A stretch of DNA of 61,682 nt from Mycoplasmatota bacterium. Its GTDB lineage: Bacteria; Bacillota_I; Bacilli_A; Acholeplasmatales; Acholeplasmataceae. Under the pieces are notes generated by a model, which saw only the letters and a list, made by a program, of their open reading frames with translations, did no database searches and was not told the origin of the DNA. Shown here piece after piece: positions 35,385-43,096 of this stretch (position 1 is the first letter of the stretch; every line of letters starts with the position of its first letter). The stretch spans positions 1 through 61,682 of the forward strand of contig JANKMU010000010.1 of assembly GCA_024650045.1 (NCBI GenBank), written 5' to 3'. The position numbers were made by a program, and so were the translations under genes.

Positions 35385-35405
35385 CACCAGGTGAGATTTG
35401 AACTC
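35385..35405 (-). repeat. tRNA T-arm remnant, serine/leucine-like
   Basis: On the minus strand GGAGTTCAAATCTCACC matches the T-arm of the tRNA-Ser at 42941 (shared GAGTTCAAATCTC) and is followed by TGGTGG. No other tRNA parts are near. It lies in the 35174-35523 gap, which otherwise shows no gene. Confidence 0.5.
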
Positions 35406-35523
35406 CTATAACAAAAAACCTTTGAGAGCCATCTCTAATTGTTGTTTCCTCTTAGATGGTGTTAATATTTGACGTTTACTGAGAATTCGCTTCGACTACA
35501 AATGCAAATATTGCTATATAAAG

Positions 35524-35657
35524 AAAAAAAGACCCCATTTCGATGTGAAATGAGGACACTGACAGCGATGGTGACCCGTAGGGGTTCACGTTTTTTTCAG
35601 TGTCTAACAGTCTAGACTAGTATGAATATCTTTATTTTACAGGTGTTTTTGGTGACC
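35524..35657 (-). repeat. Unit repeat E: tRNA-end repeat with the full block and a different hairpin
   Basis: The block runs from TGGTGACCCGTAGGGGTTCA at 35569 to TTTTTGGTGACCC at 35646-35658 (plus strand) and holds AGTCTAGACT at 35609-35618. The terminator (35524-35557) has the same position but another sequence, CCTCATTTC with GAAATGGGG followed by T. It follows the 174-residue membrane protein gene. Confidence 0.8.
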
Positions 35658-35678
35658 CTTAGACAACAAAGTAAGTGT

Positions 35679-36203
35679 TTATTCATACTGTTTTAAAATA
35701 TTCCTTGTTCTAGATTCTACACGAGATTTTGAAAATATAATGAATGGGATAAGTACAACAAATATGGAAACAGGAATGAAATATCTAACTATATTGCTTG
35801 TGACGATAGAGAAATAATTTAATTCATAAAACAGACTATTGATTCCAGCAATTATAAAAAATCCTATAGCAAATATGAGGAATACCCTGTATATGTTTAT
35901 CCTAAAATAAACGGAGTAGTAAATCGATTTGATAAACTTTCTAATAATCTCATTAAACTCTGTCTCATCAAGCTTGTATTCTGAAAAAAGATTATTGAGA
36001 GAAATCAAGGGTGTGTCAAAACCAAATGTTGATCTTATTAACTCTTCATGTTGATGTAAATCTTGATTTTTCGTTAATATTGTTTCAATTACTTTTTGAA
36101 TATAATTAGATGAAAGTTTTGGGTGCTTATGTTTCTTGATATTTTTTCCATCTCTATTTTCGGTATATAATTTATTGTAAAATTGACTATATGAATTTTC
36201 CAT
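35679..36203 (-). CDS. Membrane protein of unknown function
   Basis: 174 residues from the ATG at 36203, because GGGGAGG lies seven bases upstream; nine further in-frame residues precede that site. The N-terminal 105 residues are soluble and helical with several His; two membrane helices follow at about 105-127 and 139-160, then a basic tail. Not recognised. Its promoter region holds a clear palindrome and a copy of the second intergenic repeat. Confidence 0.55.
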   Translation of the reverse strand: MENSYSQFYNKLYTENRDGKNIKKHKHPKLSSNYIQKVIETILTKNQDLHQHEELIRSTFGFDTPLISLNNLFSEYKLDETEFNEIIRKFIKSIYYSVYFRINIYRVFLIFAIGFFIIAGINSLFYELNYFSIVTSNIVRYFIPVSIFVVLIPFIIFSKSRVESRTRNILKQYE

Positions 36204-36246
36204 AATTAACCTCCCCATTTCTGTATACAAATATCGTGTTTTTTTA

Positions 36247-36276
36247 ATTATATCACGAGTCGTGACTCATTAACAA
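36247..36276 (-). promoter_or_regulatory. Promoter with palindrome in the spacer
   Basis: On the minus strand TTGTTA (36271-36276) and TATAAT (36247-36252) are 18 bp apart. The spacer contains overlapping palindromes, GAGTCACGACTC and TCACGACTCGTGA (36253-36268), a likely repressor site over the promoter of the 174-residue gene. Confidence 0.55.
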
Positions 36277-36280
36277 AAAC

Positions 36281-36378
36281 TACAAAACTTACACCAACAT
36301 AAGTTGGTTTTTTTGGAAAAATTTAAAAACTAAACATGAACATCTTTTTTTTGGTTGTAATTATGCTTATGTTGATAT
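36281..36378. repeat. Second intergenic repeat, copy 1
   Basis: Plus strand: AAACTTACACCAACATAAGT and then a T-rich stretch, AAACTAAACATGAAC and TATGCTTATGTTGATATAA. It aligns along its length with copies at 38481 and 42207, all in the same place: upstream of a gene and about 100 bp past a unit repeat. A minus-strand reading frame over it was judged not to be a gene. Confidence 0.65.
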
Positions 36379-36480
36379 AAATTTTGATTGATTGAGTCTT
36401 TTTCATTAAATGCAATCAAACCAACAAGTTTTCTAACTTTTGTGGTTTCAAAGAAATTTAAACTACTTATGAATATCAAT

Positions 36481-36612
36481 AAAAAAAGCCCTTCCCACGG
36501 GTGAGAAGAGCGTTTCATAATATTATTGGTGACCCGTAGGGGTTCACGTTTTTTTCAGTGTATATCAGTCTAGACTGGCATAAATATCTTTACTTCACGT
36601 ATGGTTTTGGTG
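36481..36612 (-). repeat. Unit repeat F: complete tRNA-end/terminator repeat
   Basis: The most complete copy. Plus strand: hairpin with CCCTTCCCACGGGTGAGAAG (36481-36511), ATTGGTGACCCGTAGGGGTT (from 36525) then CACG, T-run, CAGTGT, the 12-bp palindrome CAGTCTAGACTG (36566-36577), and TTTTGGTG ending at 36612, 16 bp before the stop of the next gene. Confidence 0.82.
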
Positions 36613-36627
36613 CTCCTTGATATTTCT

Positions 36628-38289
36628 CTATCTCTCAAACTCTTTTTTAGACTTTTGGACGTATCGCAACAACTCACTTGTTGAAATAGCGATAACTAAT
36701 AGACTAGAACTAATCAATAGACCGACCTTAATATCTAAATATTCTAAAAGTATATCACTTCCTGTAATTGTCCCAATTTTTAAAAGTCTATCCCCATAAA
36801 AATTATCAAAATTATTGCCATCAACCAATATATCGATGATCTTTTTTTCATCTGCATCGCCTGATATAAATTTTTGTGTTCGAATAACATAAAAGTCATA
36901 TTCTTCATGTGCTATTTCAAATGATGGATAATCTTTAAAATGAAACGGAATATACACATAAGAGTCTATCTGCAATTCATTTGGATCAACACCGTTTGAA
37001 ACTGCTCTTTCTAAAAAACTTTCAGCTGCTTTTGTATTTGATACAACTCCTATGACCTTCCATTGCTCTTGATTTATAGAGATGAGTTCTCCTACTGCAT
37101 CAACTTTACCAAAAGTGTTTAAAGCTGTATCTTTATCAATGACTATAACTTTTTTGGTTGAATCTTCTTCCCAAACTTCTCCATATAAAAGTGATACTTG
37201 TTCTATATGATTGAGACTAGAAACCGTGTTTACAACAACTCCGTTTTCAATAAAATTTGAGGTGTACGCATAAATTTGAAGCTCTGATGTGATTTCTACA
37301 TATCTACTTAAAGTTACATTTTCTTTGCCATAAAGATCTATAATTGCATTTGTTTGTTCATCAGTAAAAGAGTCATCGTAGTAAGATTTCCATACATATA
37401 TACTACTCATGTCAATATGTCCAACAGTTAATTTAATACTTGTAGCAGTAATTACACTTAATAAGAGTATTAAAATGGAAACTCCAGAAACACTTAAAAG
37501 TTTACCTTTAATGTTCTTTACAACTTTATCCTGATAATTTTTATTTACATATAAATATTGGTGTAAAAACAATAACAGTATTAAACAAAAAACATAAATG
37601 ATAAACCCTGGTTGTTTATTTACTAGTATGACAGTTTCACTATTAATCGTAGTGTATTTTATTGTAAATGAACTTAAATAGATAAAAGTAGCAAGTAATA
37701 GATTCCAATTTCCTAAAAAATCAACCAGAAAGATATCGTCTTTCAATTTATTTTGCTTTATGATATATATAATCATCATCATGACTATACCTATAAAAAA
37801 TATTGCAGTAAAAAGATAAATTAACTCAAATTGAACCCAAGAACTGATTATGATTGTAAATACAAAAATAAGAACCATTGAGTTTATAGCATACCATCTT
37901 GAATATTTGACTGTTAGGTATATGGTATAGAGGAATAGAGAAATCATGCTCATGAAATATGTCACTTTGGTGGGTGCAAGCAAAATGAAAATTAACCCTA
38001 GAAATAAGATTGTTGAAGAGATTAATAGATGTTTATGACTATTAAAAAATATGATTATTTTATTCCATGAATTATTTTTCCCGTCGCTATAATGTTCTCC
38101 ATCTATGAGTAATCCATAATCTACTTCTAAAATATCAGCAATTTTCTTAATTGTAATTATATCTGGTACACTTCTACCGCTTTCCCACTTGCTAATCGTT
38201 TTGTCGCTAACATACAGCAAATCTCCAAGTTGTTTTTGTGTCAGTTTCTTTTGTATTCGACATATTCTAATATTATCAGATATTGCCAT
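36628..38289 (-). CDS. XRE helix-turn-helix fused to a membrane protein with MacB-like extracellular domain
   Basis: 553 residues from the ATG at 38289, just after GGTGGGAG. Domains: an XRE helix-turn-helix (about 5-60, KLTQKQLGDLLYVSDKTISK), then about six membrane helices (roughly 83-285), a seventh near 270-292, an extracellular region of about 295-515 and a last helix near 520-545. The extracellular part contains VSLLYGEVWEEDSTKKVIVI ... FGKVDAVGELI ... WKVIGVV, the pattern of the MacB/FtsX periplasmic core. No ABC ATPase is adjacent. It looks like a membrane-bound transcription regulator with a MacB-type sensing domain; I know no named family of this layout. Confidence 0.75.
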   Translation of the reverse strand: MAISDNIRICRIQKKLTQKQLGDLLYVSDKTISKWESGRSVPDIITIKKIADILEVDYGLLIDGEHYSDGKNNSWNKIIIFFNSHKHLLISSTILFLGLIFILLAPTKVTYFMSMISLFLYTIYLTVKYSRWYAINSMVLIFVFTIIISSWVQFELIYLFTAIFFIGIVMMMIIYIIKQNKLKDDIFLVDFLGNWNLLLATFIYLSSFTIKYTTINSETVILVNKQPGFIIYVFCLILLLFLHQYLYVNKNYQDKVVKNIKGKLLSVSGVSILILLLSVITATSIKLTVGHIDMSSIYVWKSYYDDSFTDEQTNAIIDLYGKENVTLSRYVEITSELQIYAYTSNFIENGVVVNTVSSLNHIEQVSLLYGEVWEEDSTKKVIVIDKDTALNTFGKVDAVGELISINQEQWKVIGVVSNTKAAESFLERAVSNGVDPNELQIDSYVYIPFHFKDYPSFEIAHEEYDFYVIRTQKFISGDADEKKIIDILVDGNNFDNFYGDRLLKIGTITGSDILLEYLDIKVGLLISSSLLVIAISTSELLRYVQKSKKEFER

Positions 38290-38480
38290 ATCTCCCACCT
38301 CTTCAATAACTATTGTATCATTTTAAAGTATGATCTACTATTTTTTCATGTATACATTTTGGAGAGTTCTTTTTCAACTTTGCAAACCCTATTTATTTGT
38401 AATATTATAAGAAAGAATTATAGAATCTCAATGGTTTTATTTGCAATTAATCATAAGGTAATACCTTAATGTGAAAACAA

Positions 38481-38586
38481 CTAGATTTTATCTTAACATA
38501 AGTCACCTTTTTTGAACAAATTCCAAAACTTATCATGGACTTACTATATTTGGGTTTAATTTTACTTATGCACACATAAGTTTTTT
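38481..38586. repeat. Second intergenic repeat, copy 2
   Basis: Plus strand: TTAACATAAGTCACCTTTTT, then CAAAACTTATCATGGACTTA and TTACTTATGCACACATAAGT. The last part is the hairpin ACTTATG/CATAAGT. It lies upstream of the XRE fusion gene within the 38290-38682 gap, which shows no other gene. Confidence 0.65.
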
Positions 38587-38682
38587 TAGAGTTTTATTTC
38601 AACTGATCAAAATCAGTTATCCTCTTTATTTATGTCTAAATAGATGTCTAATTTAGAGTTCAAACAACATATTTATATCGAG

Positions 38683-38770
38683 AAAAAAAGCCCTTCCCAC
38701 GGGTGAGAAGAGCGTTTCATATCATTATTGGTGACCCGTACTGGTTCACGATTTAACCCGAGAAATCTAG
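38683..38770 (-). repeat. Unit repeat G: tRNA-end/terminator repeat with diverged block
   Basis: Hairpin CCCTTCCCACGGGTGAGAAG (38690-38709) identical to F and H, then ATTGGTGACCCGTACTGGTT and CACG (38727-38750). Beyond this the block differs from B, C, E and F and shares CGAGAAAT with D. It follows the InlB-repeat gene. Confidence 0.75.
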
Positions 38771-38865
38771 GCTAACTGAGAATAGAAGTCTTTTTTTCTG
38801 TATGTAAATCGAGCATTGAATAAAACTTAAGATCTTTAGTGTTCATAAAACAAATTAATTAATAC

Positions 38866-41800
38866 TTAAGACACTGTATGTTTATCCAACAATAAAGGGT
38901 ATACGCCATTAATAATATCAATGTTGCTGAAATCCCATATCAATGCATTCCAAGTAAGTGTGTTTTCAAAAAATATCATATTTATCTGAGATAAATCGCT
39001 TATCAAAATACCAACATTGTTTGTTGTGGTGTTTGGTGTAATACTGCCAGTATAATAAATTTCATCATGATCGATATCAACTATACCACTTTTACCTATA
39101 ATTCCTCCAACATCGATAGTATTACTGTAAGCAGAGTAAACATTTCCAAAGTTGATCGAATAATATACATATATACTTGAAGCAAATCCTACAAGTCCAC
39201 CAGTATATGAACTATATGTTGATAGTGTTTTTACAGTACCACTATTGAATGATCTCCAAATAGTAACCTTATTTACTGATCCAACTAAACCCCCAGCTAC
39301 ACTCGAACTAGCGGTAACATTACCTGAATTAAATGAATCTTCAATATTTAAGTCATTAGCACCACCAATTAATCCACCGACAATAGACCCATTACCTTTA
39401 TTTGATACATTTCCACTGTTATATGATCTGAAGATATTTACTTTAGATCTTGATTCGGCTGCACCGACCAATCCACCAACATAATGATCATATCCTGTAA
39501 TTGAACCTTCATTAAATGAGTCTTCTATGTTTGTAATTGAGTCATAATATAAACTGCCAACTAATCCACCTATTCTATATACTGCATATCCAACCGCTAG
39601 AACATTAACATCACCAAAATTTGAAGAGTTTGTTATTAATGCGGTGTAACGAACTTCACCTATCAAGCCACCTGCATTGCTGAAATATGTATCAATCATT
39701 CCAATATTATGTGTGTTATTCATGTTTATATTTTCTACATAACCAATTATGCCACCTACATATGAGTTGCCATACACATAACCCTGGTTGTATGAATCCT
39801 TTATATATAAGTTCTTAGATGAAGCAACTAATCCTCCTACGTAATCAGATAGTCCAACAACTTCTGCTTGATTAATTGTGTTAGTTATGTCAACTTTATT
39901 TGAGCTAAAACCAATTAATCCTCCAACATATGAAAATCCGTTTATATTGCCTCTTAAATCTAAATTATTAATATTGGCATAGGCCTCTGTATATCCAAAA
40001 AGCGCTCCTGTATATGTCGTCAAAGTCCCAGTCATGATTATGTCAATAACCATATTTTCAGTATGAAAGTCAGTGGAATTATATCCCGAAATTCCTCCTA
40101 AAAAACCTTCAGCACCTGCCCGGACTTGTAGACTTAGTTCTCCCTGTAAATTACTAATTTGGTTAATTTGACCTTCGTTGTAACCTGTGATAGTTCCAGT
40201 ATAAATAGTTTGACCTATGTCACCAATAATTCTTATGTTAACATTCATTAAACTTAGGTTTTCAACAACTCCACTATTGTAACCCAGCAATCCAACATAA
40301 TCATGACTGCTTAAAATTGTTAAATTATTGATTGAAAAACCTTGCCCATTTATTACACCTCTAAATGGGTTGTTTGCATCACCAATTGGTATCCATTCTA
40401 ATCCTAAAAGATCTATATCATTCATCAAGTAATACGTTGCATCTAAGTTATTTCTTATATTATTTAAGTCTTCAGCGGTCGAAACCTCAATATAAAATAT
40501 TGCGACTAATGTGATATCTGTTGTTTGGTTGTAAGGAACCAACATCTCCCCTTGTTCGTTGCTGAACTTTGCATCATCTAGATACCATCCATAAAAAGGA
40601 ACGCCTGTATATGTAGGGATCGGGAGAAAATCTACTATGTCATATGTCGCTGTGAATGTTGTTGGCTCTGTCATTTCACCACCATTCAAATCAAATGTAA
40701 TTGTGTACGTATTTGGAGTCCATTTTGCCACTAGATTCAAATTTTCTTGTCTCAGCCAAATATCACCCTCGTAAAGTTGATCGCTATCTGTATACCATCC
40801 GCTGAATGTGTAACCTATACGATCAATTGAAATGGGAGCATACTCTTCTCCATAGAGCGCAGTATCAATATTTGTTAAATCACCATAACCAAAATTATAT
40901 AAAACTTGATATTCTTTTTGAATCCAATAAGCTGTTAATTCTACATTTTTGGTCATAGACCATAAGCCTGATTCAATTAGTTGATGGTCGTAATACCAAC
41001 CCATGAAATAATTGTCTTCTGATATTGGTGTTGGTAGCACAAAATATGAATCATAAGTTACAACAATTTCATCGGGAGTCACTAAACCTAACCCTGGAGT
41101 TAGAGTTATAGTGTATTCATTGGCAATCCAATGTGCAGTAAGTGTGATATCTTCAGTGACACTAAAACCACCAAATACCCATTTTTCATCTCCGTTGATA
41201 TACCACCCATCAAACGTATAACCTTCTTTTATTGGATTTTCTGGTTTAGTCGCCTTGTTATTTGGTTCAATGACTTGCTCTTCTACCGATGTTCCTCCAT
41301 TTGAATCAAATGTTACTTTAAATGTCTGTTTGGTACCTAATCTGTTATTTACTAAATCGTCCAGCCATTGCTGTTCATCACCGATATAATCAGGATTATT
41401 TTCTTTATATAAATCGTATGCTGATTTCCCATTCTCACCAGTGTTACCGGTTAATGTAGATATTTCTATCAGATTGGTCCATGTTTCATCACCTACATAT
41501 TGCCATTGGATATATCCATCAGCTACTTGCAGCGTTATGTTTAAACCATTTATTCCATCTTCTCCCCTTATACTATTAAGATCAATTAGTCTGATCCAAA
41601 TGTCATCGCCTTCAAGTTTCCATTCAATATAGCCATCATTTAGTCTAAGAATCGCAGATTTCCCATTTTCTCCAGGTAGTCCTTGTGGCCCTCTGACTGT
41701 CTCTAGCCATTCTTCGTATGTTCCTGTGAAGAGGTCTGACTCCAATGCTAAATTATATATATGCTTTAATTGTGTGGTAAGTTCACTGTCTTCTTGAATA

Positions 41801-42096
41801 ATCCACTTCGCATATACTGTTATGCTTCCGCCTTGTTCCACTCTTTCCAATAGAGATGTAATCGAGAGCGGAATTTCAAAGGTGTCATCATCAAAAAACC
41901 ATCCATCAAAAACAAACCCCTCTAATATAGGATTTTCGGGGATGTTGAGTTGGCTTCCACCATTAAAACGAATACTTTCAACAGAGTTTCCTCCTTTAGA
42001 ATCAAAGCTGATTGTGATTGGGTTGATTAACTCTGTACATGAAACTAAAATCATCACGAAATTTAATATTAATATAATACGGAAAAAATTTTTCAT
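38866..42096 (-). CDS. Large InlB-repeat/GLUG-repeat surface lipoprotein
   Basis: 1076 residues from the ATG at 42096, with GGAG ten bases before it. The lipobox LVSC (Cys20) anchors it. Order: one InlB B-type repeat (about 25-100), a segment with GPQGLPGENGKS and GEDGINGLN collagen-like patches interleaved with WxxxxxxxxxWxxL strands (about 125-245), four more InlB-type repeats (FDGWY, FMGWYY, FSGWYT, FYGWYL; about 260-535), then an AEDLNNIRNNLDATYYLMND start and many GLUG repeats (VGGLIG/YVGGLVG; about 590-1030). Such proteins are adhesins or wall-associated structures. Lone gene between repeats H and G. Confidence 0.85.
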   Translation of the reverse strand: MKNFFRIILILNFVMILVSCTELINPITISFDSKGGNSVESIRFNGGSQLNIPENPILEGFVFDGWFFDDDTFEIPLSITSLLERVEQGGSITVYAKWIIQEDSELTTQLKHIYNLALESDLFTGTYEEWLETVRGPQGLPGENGKSAILRLNDGYIEWKLEGDDIWIRLIDLNSIRGEDGINGLNITLQVADGYIQWQYVGDETWTNLIEISTLTGNTGENGKSAYDLYKENNPDYIGDEQQWLDDLVNNRLGTKQTFKVTFDSNGGTSVEEQVIEPNNKATKPENPIKEGYTFDGWYINGDEKWVFGGFSVTEDITLTAHWIANEYTITLTPGLGLVTPDEIVVTYDSYFVLPTPISEDNYFMGWYYDHQLIESGLWSMTKNVELTAYWIQKEYQVLYNFGYGDLTNIDTALYGEEYAPISIDRIGYTFSGWYTDSDQLYEGDIWLRQENLNLVAKWTPNTYTITFDLNGGEMTEPTTFTATYDIVDFLPIPTYTGVPFYGWYLDDAKFSNEQGEMLVPYNQTTDITLVAIFYIEVSTAEDLNNIRNNLDATYYLMNDIDLLGLEWIPIGDANNPFRGVINGQGFSINNLTILSSHDYVGLLGYNSGVVENLSLMNVNIRIIGDIGQTIYTGTITGYNEGQINQISNLQGELSLQVRAGAEGFLGGISGYNSTDFHTENMVIDIIMTGTLTTYTGALFGYTEAYANINNLDLRGNINGFSYVGGLIGFSSNKVDITNTINQAEVVGLSDYVGGLVASSKNLYIKDSYNQGYVYGNSYVGGIIGYVENINMNNTHNIGMIDTYFSNAGGLIGEVRYTALITNSSNFGDVNVLAVGYAVYRIGGLVGSLYYDSITNIEDSFNEGSITGYDHYVGGLVGAAESRSKVNIFRSYNSGNVSNKGNGSIVGGLIGGANDLNIEDSFNSGNVTASSSVAGGLVGSVNKVTIWRSFNSGTVKTLSTYSSYTGGLVGFASSIYVYYSINFGNVYSAYSNTIDVGGIIGKSGIVDIDHDEIYYTGSITPNTTTNNVGILISDLSQINMIFFENTLTWNALIWDFSNIDIINGVYPLLLDKHTVS

Positions 42097-42206
42097 TAAC
42101 TTATACTCCATTCTCGATTATTTGATTCAATTTTATCATTTATTACTATTAAATGAAATACTATTCTGATTTGATACTGTTTCAAATAATTTGATTAATG
42201 AGAAAT

Positions 42207-42314
42207 CTGCAAAACTTATATCTACATAAGTTGACTTTTTTTACAAAAACAGGAAACTTGATATAGACTTCTAATAATTGGCTTAAAATTTGCTTATGCT
42301 CACATAAGTTTTAA
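42207..42314. repeat. Second intergenic repeat, copy 3
   Basis: Plus strand: AAACTTATATCTACATAAGT and TGAC, T-run, GGAAACTTGATATAGACTTC, then TTTGCTTATGCTCACATAAG. Both ends carry CTTAT/ATAAG inverted words that can form hairpins. It lies upstream of the InlB-repeat gene. Confidence 0.65.
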
Positions 42315-42408
42315 CAAGTTTTCTCAATTTGATTAAACTCTGTCAAATCTCAAATTTTCACCAATATTTGCCTGATAATGAGTTTAAAAACTCTATATAA
42401 ATGTCTAG

Positions 42409-42482
42409 AAAAAAAGCCCTTCCCACGGGTGAGAAGAGCGTTTCATATCTATATTGGTGACCCGTAGGGGTATCGAACCCGT
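42409..42482 (-). repeat. Unit repeat H: terminator plus intact tRNA T-arm
   Basis: The minus strand reads ACGGGTTCGATACCCC then TACGGGTCACCA (42454-42482), a complete T-arm, acceptor 3' strand and CCA of a tRNA-Glu-like gene, followed by the same hairpin as F and G. It is the copy nearest the tRNA genes and the least degenerate. Confidence 0.78.
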
Positions 42483-42494
42483 ATATATAAAAAA

Positions 42495-42692
42495 TTAAAC
42501 GCCAATAAATATAAAAACAATACCTACAATAATAGTTACGCCTCCACTAAACCTCATAAGAATTATAGCAGCGTCAGAATAAGTACGCTCCCCTTTTAAT
42601 CTAATCAAATCTTCAATATGCAAAAATGTATCTGGTTTTGCTATTATAGCAATCCCCAAAAATATAAGAATGCATCCAAAAAATATTTCCAT
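42495..42692 (-). CDS. Small two-helix membrane protein, unknown
   Basis: 65 residues from the ATG at 42692, after GAGGTGG; an in-frame ATG four codons earlier overlaps that ribosome site. Two hydrophobic helices (about 3-19 and 44-64) enclose a charged loop with a KGERTYSDAA segment. Unknown function. It is the first gene after the tRNA genes and its stop lies 12 bp from repeat H. Confidence 0.6.
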   Translation of the reverse strand: MEIFFGCILIFLGIAIIAKPDTFLHIEDLIRLKGERTYSDAAIILMRFSGGVTIIVGIVFIFIGV

Positions 42693-42816
42693 ACCCCACC
42701 TCATTATATGATAATTTGTTATTTATCGTTTTTATTATTATAACACATGAACAAAGTTTTTTCCCGGTTGATTTTACTCATCAACTATCACTTATGATCA
42801 CATATTTTTTAAAAAT

Positions 42817-42848
42817 AAAAAAGTTCATCTCAATCAGAGATAAACTTT
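42817..42848 (-). terminator. Terminator of the tRNA operon
   Basis: AAGTTCATCTC (42821-42831) pairs with GAGATAAACTT (42837-42847) with one mismatch; on the minus strand T-rich sequence follows. It lies 11 bp after the tRNA-Glu 3' end. Confidence 0.75.
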
Positions 42849-42858
42849 GATTTTTAAA

Positions 42859-42934
42859 TGGTGACCCGTACGGGGTTCGAACCCGTGAATGCATGCGTGA
42901 AAGGCATGTGAGTTAACCGTTTCTCCAACGGGCC
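42859..42934 (-). tRNA. tRNA-Glu (UUC)
   Basis: 76 bases with encoded CCA. The minus strand starts GGCCCGTTGG and ends ACGGGTCACCA: acceptor GGCCCGT with ACGGGTC (one G-U), anticodon stem CATGC/GCATG around CTTTCAC with anticodon TTC, T-arm CGGGTTCGAACCCCG. A complete cloverleaf. Its 3' end is the sequence copied in the unit repeats downstream. Confidence 0.95.
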
Positions 42935-42940
42935 TAAAGG

Positions 42941-43031
42941 TGGCGGAGTAGGAGAGATTTGAACTCTCGCGCCAGTTTCCCGACCTACACCCTTAGCAGG
43001 GGCGCCTCTTCAGCCACTTGAGTACTACTCC
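42941..43031 (-). tRNA. tRNA-Ser (GCU)
   Basis: 91 bases with encoded CCA and a long variable arm, class II. Acceptor GGAGTAG with CTACTCC, anticodon loop TGCTAAG with anticodon GCT, T-arm GAGAGTTCAAATCTCTC. Six bases separate it from tRNA-Glu, so they are one transcript. Confidence 0.95.
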
Positions 43032-43066
43032 ATAACCTATTCTATATGTCGCTTTCGCGCTAATAT

Positions 43067-43095
43067 AGAATAGCGTATTTTTATCTTATTGTCAA
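43067..43095 (-). promoter_or_regulatory. Promoter of the tRNA-Ser/tRNA-Glu operon
   Basis: TTGACA (43090-43095) and TATTCT (43067-43072) on the minus strand are 17 bp apart, directly after the tex stop. An 11-bp inverted repeat, CTATTCTATAT with ATATAGAATAG (43037-43047 and 43063-43073), overlaps the -10 box and leader; no T-run follows, so it is not a usual terminator. Confidence 0.65.
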
Positions 43096-43096
43096 C

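Noticed and set aside
36330-36518. Short minus-strand reading frame (62 codons)
   Set aside because: It lies inside the second intergenic repeat and the terminator of copy F, has no ribosome site and no protein-like composition.
38230-38469. Plus-strand reading frame opposite the start of the XRE fusion gene
   Set aside because: Shadow of a well-supported gene, with no ribosome site.
30112-42482. Classical integron attC sites in the repeat array
   Set aside because: GTCTAAC in copy E fits the RYYYAAC core, but the other copies do not carry it with a matching GTTRRRY partner, and no IntI gene is present. The tRNA-end explanation fits better.
30112-42482. CRISPR array
   Set aside because: The repeats are 80-130 bp, imperfect, kilobases apart and separated by genes; no cas genes are seen.
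43037-43073. Terminator of tex
   Set aside because: The hairpin has no T-run on the minus strand and overlaps the tRNA promoter, so it is more likely a leader structure or processing site.
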